Shown piece after piece: positions 17,550 to 25,313 of a stretch of DNA of 64,000 bases. The position numbers were made by a program, and so were the translations under genes. The notes beneath the pieces were generated by a model that was not told the origin of the DNA, ran no database searches, and worked only from the letters and a program-made list of their open reading frames with translations. Origin of the DNA: CADCTB01 sp963768975. GTDB lineage: Bacteria; Actinomycetota; Acidimicrobiia; Acidimicrobiales; AC-14. How positions within the stretch are numbered: the first letter of the stretch is position 1; each line of letters opens with the position of its first letter. The stretch lies in assembly GCA_963768975.1 (NCBI GenBank), contig CAVYKB010000019.1, positions 1-64,000 of the forward strand, in the 5' to 3' direction.

Positions 17550-18898
17550 GCCGGGCCGGCGAATGGATGGGGGAGGCCGAGCTTGCCCGGGTTGAGCACG
17601 CCGGCGGGATCGAGAGCCCGTTTGACGTCGACGAGCACGCCGTGGGCCGCACCCAGCGCAGCGGGCAGGAAGCGGGCCTTGGCCAAGCCGACGCCGTGGT
17701 GGTGGCTCAGCGCGCCGCCGGCGGCCAGCACGGCGCCGGCGGCCGCGTCCCACGCCGGCACGTACCAGCCGGCGCCCGTGCCCGCGAAGGTGACGTACAC
17801 GCATGCGCCGTCGCCGTAGGCGTGGGACAGGTGGCCCGAGGTCCACACCGTGCCGGGCACGCCGCCGACGGCCGCCATGACCGATTCGTACAGCGCGGGC
17901 AGGGAGGACCAGTCGGCGGCGATCTCCATGGTGTCGCCGAAGATGCCTCGCCGGGCGAGCTCGTCGGTGTCCGGGGTGTCGTCGCGGTGGGCGATCCACC
18001 GGTTCACGGGTTCGGCGCCGAGCGCCGCACCGCACTCCTCGGCGACGACCGCCATGGTGGCATCGACGATCAGTTCGTCACCCTCGTCGAGCACGACGAG
18101 GAGGTTGGTGGACCGGTCGAAGCCCCGCTCGGACTCGGCGACGTCGTACAGGCGGAGCACGGCCGGCGTGGAGCCCCGCCGCAGGATGCGTCGGCAGGCG
18201 TCGACGCCGGCGGCGAAGGTGTCGAAGGCGTAGGCCGCCCGCCGCTCCGCCGGCGGTGCCGGGTGCAGGCGGAGGCGGGCAGCGGTGATGACCCCGAGCG
18301 TCCCTTCGCTGCCCACGAACAGCTGGGTGAGGTCGGGACCGGTCGCGGCCCGGGGCGCGCCGCCGGTGCTGATCAGCCGGCCGTCGGCCAGGGCGAGGTC
18401 GAGGCCGACCACCATGTCCTCGATCTTGCCGTAGCGGGTGGAGTACTGCCCGGCGGAGCGGCAGGCCAGCCACCCCCCGACGGTCGAAATGGCGACCGAC
18501 TGGGGCCGGTGCCCGAGGGTCAGCCCGTGGGCTGACCGCAGCTCGGCCTCGAGGGCGTCGCCCATGGTGCCGGCGCCAACGTCGACCAGCAGCGAGGCGT
18601 CGTCGACGGAGCGCATGCCGGCGACATTCCGCAGGTCGAGCACCACGCCGCCGTGGACGGGCATGGCTCCGCCGCAGACGCCGCTGCGGGCGCCGGCCGG
18701 CGTGACGGGCACCCGGGCGTCGGAGCAGACGGCCAGCACGGCGGCGACCTCCTCCGCGGTGGCCGGGAAGGCGACACCGTCGGCTGGCCGGGCGACGGCG
18801 GCGGCCATCGTCCACCGGTCGCGAGCGGAGGCGGCCAGGTCGGCGGGCTCGGTGGACACCTGGGGGCACACCGATCGGAGGCGGTCGACGAGATCCAC
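17540..18898 (-). CDS. FAD-linked oxidase, alkylglycerone-phosphate-synthase-like
   Basis: A 452-residue VAO/PCMH-type flavoprotein. The FAD-binding half has AFPATAEEVAAVLAVCSDA and PVTPAGARSGVCGG, followed by AISTVGGWLACRSAGQYSTRYGKIEDMVVGLDLAL, with GSEGTLGVIT closing the PP-loop region. The C-terminal half carries GALSHHHGVGLAKARFL, the His-rich loop typical of alkyldihydroxyacetonephosphate synthase and its bacterial relatives. The GTG start lies six bases after the glpD stop. Position between glpD and glpK suggests it acts on a glycerol-phosphate derivative, either in ether-type lipid synthesis or as an oxidase. D-lactate dehydrogenase activity cannot be excluded. Confidence 0.85.
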   Translation of the reverse strand: MDLVDRLRSVCPQVSTEPADLAASARDRWTMAAAVARPADGVAFPATAEEVAAVLAVCSDARVPVTPAGARSGVCGGAMPVHGGVVLDLRNVAGMRSVDDASLLVDVGAGTMGDALEAELRSAHGLTLGHRPQSVAISTVGGWLACRSAGQYSTRYGKIEDMVVGLDLALADGRLISTGGAPRAATGPDLTQLFVGSEGTLGVITAARLRLHPAPPAERRAAYAFDTFAAGVDACRRILRRGSTPAVLRLYDVAESERGFDRSTNLLVVLDEGDELIVDATMAVVAEECGAALGAEPVNRWIAHRDDTPDTDELARRGIFGDTMEIAADWSSLPALYESVMAAVGGVPGTVWTSGHLSHAYGDGACVYVTFAGTGAGWYVPAWDAAAGAVLAAGGALSHHHGVGLAKARFLPAALGAAHGVLVDVKRALDPAGVLNPGKLGLPHPFAGPAWP

Positions 18899-18904
18899 AG
18901 CCGC

Positions 18905-20443
18905 TCAGCCGGCGCCGGCTCGGTAGGCGCGGACCTGGGCCTCGGTCTCGGATGCGTCCCAGCCGAGCTCCGGCGCCAGGAGCTCGGCGACTCCGGCGGC
19001 CGCCTCCAGCGAGGCGTCCCGGGCCAGGATCCGGGACCGGGTGCGCCGGGAAAGGACGTCGTCGAGGGTGCCGGCCATCTCGTAGCGGGCGGCGAACACA
19101 GCCTCGGCCCGCAGGTAGGGGAGCGTGGGCACCATGGGGTGCGCCAGCGCGGCGTCGCCGGCGATGATCGCCTCCACGACCCGGGCTTCACTGCCGTAGC
19201 GGGCGGCCAGGTGATCCCCGGCCTCGGCCCCAACGGCGCCGGCGCCCCGCAGCGCCAGCCCTGCGGTCCGCGACGGGGTCGGCGGTCGGCCGAGCGCCGC
19301 CTGCACCTGGTCCACGGTGTCGGCGGCCATGGCCCGGTAGGTCGTGAGCTTGCCGCCGGTGATGGTGACCACCCCGTCGGCAGAACGGGTGACCCGGTGT
19401 CGCCGGGAGAGGTCGGCGCTGCGCCCGGCGCCGGCGATCAGCGGCCGCAGTCCGGCCCAGGAGCCGACGACGTCGCCGGCGGTGAGGGTGGTGGTCAAGG
19501 CCGCGTTCACCGCGTCGATGAGGTAGGCGGTGTCCTCGGCGGTGCACGCCGGCGCATCGAGGGGACCGTCGTAGTCGGTGTCGGTGGTGCCGATGTAGAC
19601 GCGGTCGGTGCCCGGCCATGGCACGACGAAGATCGACCGCCCGTCGGCGGGCACGGGCAGCACGAGGGCCACGCTCGTCGGCACCAGCGCTGCCGGCAGC
19701 GTGATGTGAACGCCCTTCGCCGGGCGGACGGCGCCGGCACCGTCGCCGGCGCCGGCCAGCGTGCCGGCCCACACGCCGGTGGCGTTGACGACCACCGGCG
19801 CCCGCACCTCGATCTCCCGGGTGCCGCCGGCGTCGACCACCGCCCCGAGCCCGGACCGCACCTCACGTACGGCCACGTGGTTGACCGCCACCGCCCGGTG
19901 GTCGAGCACCGCGGTGCGGACGACCGCGAGGGTGAGGCGGGCGTCGTCGGCCTGGGCGTCCATGTACAGGTGGCCGCCGACCAGGCCGTCGGCCCGGAGG
20001 GCCGGCGTACGGGCCAGGGTGTCGGCCACCGAGAGCCGGCGGTGGAGCGAGCCGATGCGGAAGCCGCCGATGAGGTCGTAGGTCCACAGGGCGGTGGAGA
20101 TGGCCCGCATCTTGGCCCGGCTCCGGTAGGCGGGGATGAGGAACGGCAGCGGCCGGACCAGGTGCGGTGCATTTTCCAGCAGGCGCTGGCGCTCGGCCAG
20201 GGCTTGGGCCACCAGTCGGTAGTCGCCCTGGCTCAGGTAGCGCAGGCCGCCGTGGACCAGCTTCGACGACTGTGACGACGTGCCGGAGCCGAAGTCGTCG
20301 CGCTCGACGAGGGCGGTGCGCAGGCCCCGGGACGCCGCGTCGAGCGCCACACCGGCGCCGGTGATGCCCCCGCCGACCACCAAGACGTCGAACCGGTCGG
20401 CGGCCAGGCGCTCCAGGCCGGCGTCCCGGGCGAACGACGTCAC
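18905..20443 (-). CDS. glpD: Glycerol-3-phosphate dehydrogenase (FAD)
   Basis: A 512-residue flavoenzyme that oxidises glycerol 3-phosphate to dihydroxyacetone phosphate and feeds electrons to the quinone pool. The dinucleotide fold is FDVLVVGGGITGAGVALDAA. The family signatures SSQSSKLVHGGLRYL (about residues 55-70) and the C-terminal DUF-type helical domain (ARYGSEARVVEAII) are present. It starts with GTG at 20443 and is the first gene of the glp operon. It is divergent from whiB across 156 bases, so the shared upstream region should hold both promoters. Confidence 0.95.
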   Translation of the reverse strand: MTSFARDAGLERLAADRFDVLVVGGGITGAGVALDAASRGLRTALVERDDFGSGTSSQSSKLVHGGLRYLSQGDYRLVAQALAERQRLLENAPHLVRPLPFLIPAYRSRAKMRAISTALWTYDLIGGFRIGSLHRRLSVADTLARTPALRADGLVGGHLYMDAQADDARLTLAVVRTAVLDHRAVAVNHVAVREVRSGLGAVVDAGGTREIEVRAPVVVNATGVWAGTLAGAGDGAGAVRPAKGVHITLPAALVPTSVALVLPVPADGRSIFVVPWPGTDRVYIGTTDTDYDGPLDAPACTAEDTAYLIDAVNAALTTTLTAGDVVGSWAGLRPLIAGAGRSADLSRRHRVTRSADGVVTITGGKLTTYRAMAADTVDQVQAALGRPPTPSRTAGLALRGAGAVGAEAGDHLAARYGSEARVVEAIIAGDAALAHPMVPTLPYLRAEAVFAARYEMAGTLDDVLSRRTRSRILARDASLEAAAGVAELLAPELGWDASETEAQVRAYRAGAG

Positions 20444-20599
20444 CGGCGCATCCTACGGGCGGGGCCGGCGCCGGCCCGGACGCAAAAGAATGGACTTTTG
20501 AAACTGATCCGTTGGATAATTCAGCCTGGTCGTTTTTCCCCTGGCGTGCGCATGGCACCCAGGTTTGGAACCGAGCCGAGAGAGGAAGGTGATACCGCA

Positions 20600-20839
20600 A
20601 TGGATCTGTCCTGGCGTCTTCGAGGCGCGTGCCGTGGGCTGGACCCCGAGATTTTCTACGCCGCCGGCGAGGATGAAGGCGTGGATCGGGCCAAGGAAGT
20701 TTGCAGCACGTGCGTAGTGCAACAGCAGTGCCTGGAGTTCGCCCTGGCGAACCGGGAGTCCGAGGGGATCTGGGGCGGCGCCACCGAGAAGGAACGCCGT
20801 CGCATCCTCCGCCAGCGCCGGAAGACCGCGGCCGCATAA
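20600..20839 (+). CDS. WhiB-family iron-sulfur regulator
   Basis: A 79-residue WhiB-like protein, a class confined to Actinobacteria and their phages. Four Cys residues that bind the [4Fe-4S] cluster are at 11, 35, 38 and 44 (CRG, then VCSTCVVQQQC). The glycine turn GIWGG follows, with a basic C-terminus (KERRRILRQRRK) for DNA or sigma-factor contact. The ATG at 20600 has GAGAGGAAGGTG upstream. It could be WhiB1- or WhiB2-like, but the paralogue type cannot be fixed from sequence alone. The long AT-richer leader (20500-20550) suggests a strong, regulated promoter. Confidence 0.95.
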   Translation: MDLSWRLRGACRGLDPEIFYAAGEDEGVDRAKEVCSTCVVQQQCLEFALANRESEGIWGGATEKERRRILRQRRKTAAA

Positions 20840-20885
20840 CGGAAAGGCCGGCGGGCGCCGGCGGGGGCCACTACCGTTCCTCGCG

Positions 20886-21926
20886 GTGAACCTTGCAGAA
20901 CTCGGAGGGTGGCCGGCCGTGCTCGGGCCCCTCACCGGCGGCCGCGACTTGAGCGCCGGCCAGGTGACGGCGGCCGTGACCGACATCCTCCAGGGGGCGG
21001 CGTCGCCGGCGCAGATCGCCGCCTTCGCGATCGGGCTGCGCATGAAGGGCGAGACGGTCGAGGAGCTGGCCGCCCTGCTCGACGTCATGCGGTCCTTCGG
21101 CGAGCGGGTGACGCTGGCCGGAGACAGCGATGCGGTGGACACCTGCGGGACGGGCGGCGACCGGGCGTGCACCATCAACGCCTCCACAGTCGCCGCGCTG
21201 GTCGTGGCCGGCGCCGGCGCCAAGGTGTGCAAGCACGGGAACCGGTCGCAGTCATCCCAGTGTGGGTCGGCCGACCTCCTCGAGGCCCTGGGCGTGCAGA
21301 TCTCCCTCGGGCCGGCCGAAGTGGCCGCCTGCGTGGCCGAAGCCGGCATGGGGTTCTGCTTCGCCCCCCGGTACCACCCGGCGTTCCGCCACGTCGGGCC
21401 GACGCGCAAGGAGCTGGGCGTGCCGACGGTGTTCAACTTTCTCGGCCCGGTGGCCAACCCGGCCGGCGTGCGCCGCCAGGTACTGGGCGTCAGCGACCCG
21501 GCTATGGCCACCAAGCTGATCGGCGTGCTCCAGGCCCGGGGAGCGGAGCGGTCGCTGGTCGTCTACGGCCACGACGGGCTGGACGAGCTCTCCACCATCA
21601 CCACCTCCACCGTGCTCGAGCTACGCGACGGCGAGGTCCGCACCTACGAGGTCGACCCTCGCGCCCTCGGGCTCAAGCCGGCCACCCTCGACGACATCCA
21701 GGGCGGCGACCCCGCGCTCAATGCCGACCTGGCCCGCCGGGTGCTCGATGGCGAGCCGGGCCCGAAGCGGGAGTTCGTCCTCCTCAACGCCGCCGCCGGC
21801 CTGGTGGCCGCCGGCGTGGCCGACGACCTCGCCGCCGGCCTCGAGGCCGCCACCGCCTCGGTGGACGACGGCCGGGCGGCGGCCGCCCTCGACCGCCTGG
21901 TGGCGGTCTCCAACGAACCGGCTTAA
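20886..21926 (+). CDS. trpD: Anthranilate phosphoribosyltransferase
   Basis: A 346-residue enzyme joining anthranilate to PRPP in tryptophan synthesis. The PRPP loop (VDTCGTGGDRACTINASTVAA), KVCKHGNRSQSSQCGSADLLEALG, the GFCFAPRYHPAFRHVGPTRKELG segment and TVFNFLGPVANPA are all canonical. The GTG at 20886 is the only start that gives the usual N-terminus. It is not beside other trp genes, which is normal for actinobacteria. The stop overlaps the convergent exonuclease/UvrC-like gene by four bases, so there is no room for a terminator. Confidence 0.96.
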   Translation: MNLAELGGWPAVLGPLTGGRDLSAGQVTAAVTDILQGAASPAQIAAFAIGLRMKGETVEELAALLDVMRSFGERVTLAGDSDAVDTCGTGGDRACTINASTVAALVVAGAGAKVCKHGNRSQSSQCGSADLLEALGVQISLGPAEVAACVAEAGMGFCFAPRYHPAFRHVGPTRKELGVPTVFNFLGPVANPAGVRRQVLGVSDPAMATKLIGVLQARGAERSLVVYGHDGLDELSTITTSTVLELRDGEVRTYEVDPRALGLKPATLDDIQGGDPALNADLARRVLDGEPGPKREFVLLNAAAGLVAAGVADDLAAGLEAATASVDDGRAAAALDRLVAVSNEPA

Positions 21927-23596
21927 CCGGCCCGGCTGCGCACCTTTACCGGCTCGAACCGGGGCAGCCGCTGCACCGGCACGCTCCACGGCTCCTCGCA
22001 GTGCACCAGGCGGACCGATTGGGCCTCGGCTTCGAGCCAGGCGACCACGCAGGACAGCTCGTCGACCAGATGGCGGGGAAGCGGCCGGTCGGGCCCGGGA
22101 TCCTCGCCTTCGGGCTCGACGTCGGCCAGGCTGAGCTGGCCGCCGCTGGCCTCGGTGACCAACCGCCCGCCGGCGAAGACCAGCCGGCGCCCCCCGGCGC
22201 CGGCGCCGGGTTCGGCCACCACCTCGATCTCCATCCGCCCGGCGCGGCGGAGCGCGTCGAACTGGCGCTGCCGGGTGAGAGCCCGGGAAAGCGCGGCGGC
22301 CCGGTCGCGCATGTCCGCCGCCTCCTCGTAGCGCTCCGCCGCCGCCAGCGCGGCAATGCGGGCCCGCAGCGGCTCGAGCAGGATCGACGGGTCGCCGCTC
22401 AAGCCCCGCACCAGCCGGTCGACGATCGAGTCGTACGCCTCCCGGGAGATGCCGCCGGCGCAGGGGCAGACCGCCACCCCCAGCTGGGCCGGCGCGCACG
22501 GCCCGGCCACCGGGCACTTCGGCACCTTGGCCGTGCACCGGCGGATGGGAACGGCCGACTCGATGGCGTCGGCCACCAGTCGGGCGCCCCGGGTCGATCC
22601 CAGGGGGCCGAGGTACATGCACCGGTCGCCGGCCTTGGGTGACCGCACGACCGATAGGCGCGGGAACGGCTCGTCGAGGGTCAACTTCACGTACGCGTAC
22701 CGGCTCCAGAGCTTCGAGCGGGCGTTGAACGGCGGCTGGTGGCGGTGGATCAACCGCACCTCCAGCACCGCGGCCTCCAGGGTGCCGGCGCACACCAGGT
22801 GGTCGATGGCCTCGGTCTCTCGGAGGAGCTGGGAGATCTTGCGCCTGTCGTCGCCCCCGAAGTACGAGCGCACCCGGGCCCGGAGGTTGGTGGCCTTGCC
22901 GACGTAGAGCACCCGCCCGGTGCGGCCCCGGAAGAGGTAGACGCCGGGCCGTCGGGGCAGGTTCTTCGTCAGCCGCAGCTTGCCCATCTGGGGATGGGCC
23001 CGGACCGTGGGCAGCTCGAAGAGGTCGTCGAGGCCCAGCACGCCGAGGTTGCCGGCCCGCTCCAGCAGGGTGTGCAGGAGGTCGCCGGTGGTTAGGGCGT
23101 CGGCCAGCGCCCGGTGCGTGGGCTTATGGGGAAGGCGGAGCCGCTCGGCCAGGGTGCCCAGCTGGCAGTTGGGCACCTCGTCGCGCACAAGCCGGCGGGC
23201 CAGGGCGCAGGTGTCGACGAACTGGTTGGCCAGGGGCTGGCGGCCCGACAGGACCAGCGCCGACTGGAGGAACCGCAGGTCGAACCGGACGTTGTGCCCC
23301 ACGATGACCGCGGAGCCCAGGAACTCCAGGAACGACGGCAGCACCTCTTCGATCCACGGCGCCGGCAGGACCATGGCCTCGGTGATCCCGGTCAGGAACG
23401 TGATCTCGGGGGGGATGCCCACGCCCGGGTTGACGAGCGTCTGGAAGGTGCCGAGGCACTCACCGCCCCGCAGCTTGACCGCCCCGACCTCGGTGATGGC
23501 GCACTCGGGCGGGGCCGCGCCGGTGGTCTCCAGGTCGAGCACGCAGAACGTCACCTGGTGAAGGGGGACGCCCAGGTCGTCGAAGCTGCGCTGCAC
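21923..23596 (-). CDS. DEDD exonuclease / UvrC-like GIY-YIG fusion nuclease
   Basis: A 557-residue two-nuclease protein. Residues about 15-175 are a DnaQ-type 3'-5' exonuclease: VLDLETTG (Exo I), VGHNVRFDLRFL (Exo II) and HRALADALTTGDL (Exo III). Residues about 205-300 are a GIY-YIG domain (PGVYLFRGRTGRVLYVGKATNLRARVRSYF) like UvrC or Cho. A UVR-like helix (ERYEEAADMRDRAAALSRAL) follows. This DinG/Cho-like architecture is known in actinobacteria and probably acts in repair. It starts with GTG at 23596, only 17 bases from a perfect SOS box, so it should be LexA-controlled. Confidence 0.92.
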   Translation of the reverse strand: MQRSFDDLGVPLHQVTFCVLDLETTGAAPPECAITEVGAVKLRGGECLGTFQTLVNPGVGIPPEITFLTGITEAMVLPAPWIEEVLPSFLEFLGSAVIVGHNVRFDLRFLQSALVLSGRQPLANQFVDTCALARRLVRDEVPNCQLGTLAERLRLPHKPTHRALADALTTGDLLHTLLERAGNLGVLGLDDLFELPTVRAHPQMGKLRLTKNLPRRPGVYLFRGRTGRVLYVGKATNLRARVRSYFGGDDRRKISQLLRETEAIDHLVCAGTLEAAVLEVRLIHRHQPPFNARSKLWSRYAYVKLTLDEPFPRLSVVRSPKAGDRCMYLGPLGSTRGARLVADAIESAVPIRRCTAKVPKCPVAGPCAPAQLGVAVCPCAGGISREAYDSIVDRLVRGLSGDPSILLEPLRARIAALAAAERYEEAADMRDRAAALSRALTRQRQFDALRRAGRMEIEVVAEPGAGAGGRRLVFAGGRLVTEASGGQLSLADVEPEGEDPGPDRPLPRHLVDELSCVVAWLEAEAQSVRLVHCEEPWSVPVQRLPRFEPVKVRSRAG

Positions 23597-23612
23597 CGCG
23601 GCGCACGCTAGG

Positions 23613-23626
23613 CGAACATACGTTCG
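23613..23626. promoter_or_regulatory. LexA (SOS) box
   Basis: CGAACATACGTTCG is a perfect palindrome fitting the actinobacterial/Gram-positive SOS consensus CGAACN4GTTCG. It lies 17 bases before the start codon of the exonuclease/UvrC-like gene and 70 bases before the divergent zinc-ribbon gene. LexA bound here would block transcription of the nuclease, with release after DNA damage. Confidence 0.88.
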
Positions 23627-23695
23627 ACAAGCAAGCGGATGTCATTGCTCGGACCTCCGTCGGAGGTGACCGCGTGCGCCCTAGAGTGGCATGCC

Positions 23696-23944
23696 GTGCC
23701 CACCGACCGCTACCGCTGCGCCACCTGCGGCAACCTGACCCGCTTCGACGTCACCGTCACCCGCCGGACCAAGGCGTTCCACCACTACTCCCTGGGGGGC
23801 GACCTGGTCATTGAGGACGAGGAGGTCCTGCGCGAGACGGTGGAGGAGGTCACCTGCCGGTGGTGCGGCTCGGCCAAGGCCATCGAGACCCTGGCCGCGG
23901 CCACGGCGGGGCAGCAGCCGCCCGCGAGCGACTCGGAGACCTGA
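23696..23944 (+). CDS. Small zinc-ribbon-like protein
   Basis: An 82-residue protein with two CxxC pairs, YRCATCGNLTRFDVT near the start and VTCRWCGSAKAIE about 45 residues later, which should bind one zinc ion as a ribbon. Between them is a conserved-looking KAFHHYSLGGDL stretch. The GTG at 23696 gives a compact protein beginning VPTDRYRCATCG; an upstream ATG at 23639 would run through the divergent promoter and SOS region and is less likely. It overlaps the following NYN-domain gene. Function is unknown, but linkage to a putative RNase suggests a role in RNA or DNA metabolism. Confidence 0.75.
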   Translation: MPTDRYRCATCGNLTRFDVTVTRRTKAFHHYSLGGDLVIEDEEVLRETVEEVTCRWCGSAKAIETLAAATAGQQPPASDSET

Positions 23945-25254
23945 CGCCGGCGCTCGACAAGCTCCTGCGGCCGGCGCTCGAAGCCGCGGTGAGGGTGGCC
24001 CGGTCGGGGGAGGAGGACACACCCGTCGTGCCCGCCCCGGTCGCCCTGCGCCCGTTCCTCAATTTTGCCAAGCTGTCGTCCTCGGCGGTGGCCGCGGCCC
24101 GGCGGGCAGTCGACCACGACGACGACTTCCGGGCCCGGGTGGCCGAGGAGGCGTCGCAGGAGGAGGTGGGGCGGGCGGGCTGGCTGTGGCTGACCAGGCC
24201 CGACGGCTGGCAGGAGGAGCTGGACGCGATGGCCTCGGGCGTCACCGAGGCCGGAGAAGCCGCGGCCGAGCGGCGGGCCGAGAACGACGCCCGGCGCCGG
24301 CTGGAGGGCGCCCAGGCGGCCACCCGGCGGGCGGAGGCTGCGGCCGCCACTGCGCAGGCGGAGTCGGCCCGGGCCACGACTGCGCTGGCCGACGAGCGCC
24401 GGGCGCGCCGGGCGGCCACCGAGGAGACCGAGGATCTGGCCCGGCGGCTGGAGCAGGTCACCGCCGAGCGCGACCAGGCCCGCAACGAGCGGGACCGGGC
24501 CCGTGAGGAGGGGAGCCGGTCCCGCCGGCGGGTGGCCGAGCTGTCCCAGGCGATCGAGGAGCTGCGGTCCGCCCCGCCGCCGGCCCCCGAAGCGGCGCCG
24601 GCGGTCGAAGTGGAGCCGGCGCCCACCGTGGACCCCGAGGAGATCCGCCTCGCCGGCGCCGCCCTCCTCTCCGCCGCCGGCGCCGCCGCCGGCATGGCCG
24701 AGTCCCTGCGCCGGGCCGCCGAGGCGCTGGCCCCGGCCCCGGCCCCGCCACCCGACCCCCCGCCGGCGCCGTCAGCTCCTCGCCGGCCCCGCCCGCACCG
24801 CCGCACGCCTGTCGCCCTGCCGCCAGGCGTCCTCGACGACTCGGTGGAGGCCGCCGACCATCTGTTCCGGGTGCCGGGCGTCGCCGTGCTGGTCGACGGC
24901 TACAACGCGTCGAAGCTCGGGTGGTTCGACCTGCCCATCGCCGAGCAGCGGCGGCGCCTGGTCGACGCTCTCACGGAGATGGCCATACGCACCAACGCCG
25001 ACGTGTCGGTGGTCTTCGACGGTGCCGAGCCGGTGTGGCCGGCGTCGGTGCCGACCACCGCCCGGGTGGTCCGGGTGAGCTTCTCTCCTCCCAATGTGGA
25101 GGCCGACGACGTCATCCTGGCCCGGGTCGCCGACCTCGACCCGTCCCGCCCGGTCGTCGTCGCATCGAGCGACCGGCGGGTGCAGGACGGAGCCGCGGCG
25201 CACGGTGCCAACGTGATCTCCTCCGACCAGCTGCTCTCCGCGCTACGTCGATGA
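23860..25254 (+). CDS. Coiled-coil protein with C-terminal NYN/PIN-like domain (YacP-like)
   Basis: A protein of about 440-464 residues. After an N-terminal helical part (VALRPFLNFAKLSSSAVAAARRAV) comes a long Ala/Arg/Glu coiled coil (about residues 130-240), then a Pro-rich linker. The C-terminal YacP/NYN domain follows, with GVAVLVDGYNASKLGWFDLP, ADVSVVFDGAEPVWP, NVEADDVILARVADLD and VVVASSDRRVQDGAAAHGANVIS. The conserved Asp set fits a PIN-fold metal-dependent RNase. The only ATG (23860) overlaps the zinc-ribbon gene by 85 bases. Homology starts at about 23941, where a CTG overlaps the previous stop (CTGA), so the true start is uncertain. Confidence 0.85.
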   Translation: MVRLGQGHRDPGRGHGGAAAARERLGDLTPALDKLLRPALEAAVRVARSGEEDTPVVPAPVALRPFLNFAKLSSSAVAAARRAVDHDDDFRARVAEEASQEEVGRAGWLWLTRPDGWQEELDAMASGVTEAGEAAAERRAENDARRRLEGAQAATRRAEAAAATAQAESARATTALADERRARRAATEETEDLARRLEQVTAERDQARNERDRAREEGSRSRRRVAELSQAIEELRSAPPPAPEAAPAVEVEPAPTVDPEEIRLAGAALLSAAGAAAGMAESLRRAAEALAPAPAPPPDPPPAPSAPRRPRPHRRTPVALPPGVLDDSVEAADHLFRVPGVAVLVDGYNASKLGWFDLPIAEQRRRLVDALTEMAIRTNADVSVVFDGAEPVWPASVPTTARVVRVSFSPPNVEADDVILARVADLDPSRPVVVASSDRRVQDGAAAHGANVISSDQLLSALRR

Positions 25255-25313
25255 ACACACTGCCGATGAAGAGGCTACCGATGAACAGGCTGCCGATGAA
25301 CAGACTGCCGTGA
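25251..25313 (+). CDS. 20-codon repetitive mini-gene coupling the NYN gene to glnD
   Basis: A 63-base frame made of four imperfect 15-base repeats, each encoding M-(N/K)-x-L-P (the units MNTLP, MKRLP, MNRLP, MNRLP). Its ATG overlaps the stop of the NYN-domain gene (ATGA at 25251-25254), and its TGA overlaps the GTG start of glnD (GTGA at 25310-25313). Two further degenerate units continue into the glnD start (MNGPP, MKEPA). The peptide itself probably has no function. The arrangement would carry ribosomes from one gene to the next. Expression is inferred from the double overlap only. Confidence 0.6.
   Translation: MNTLPMKRLPMNRLPMNRLP

Noticed and set aside
25251..25313. Classical transcription attenuator before glnD
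   Set aside because: The leader stop overlaps the glnD start, so no terminator hairpin can form between them.
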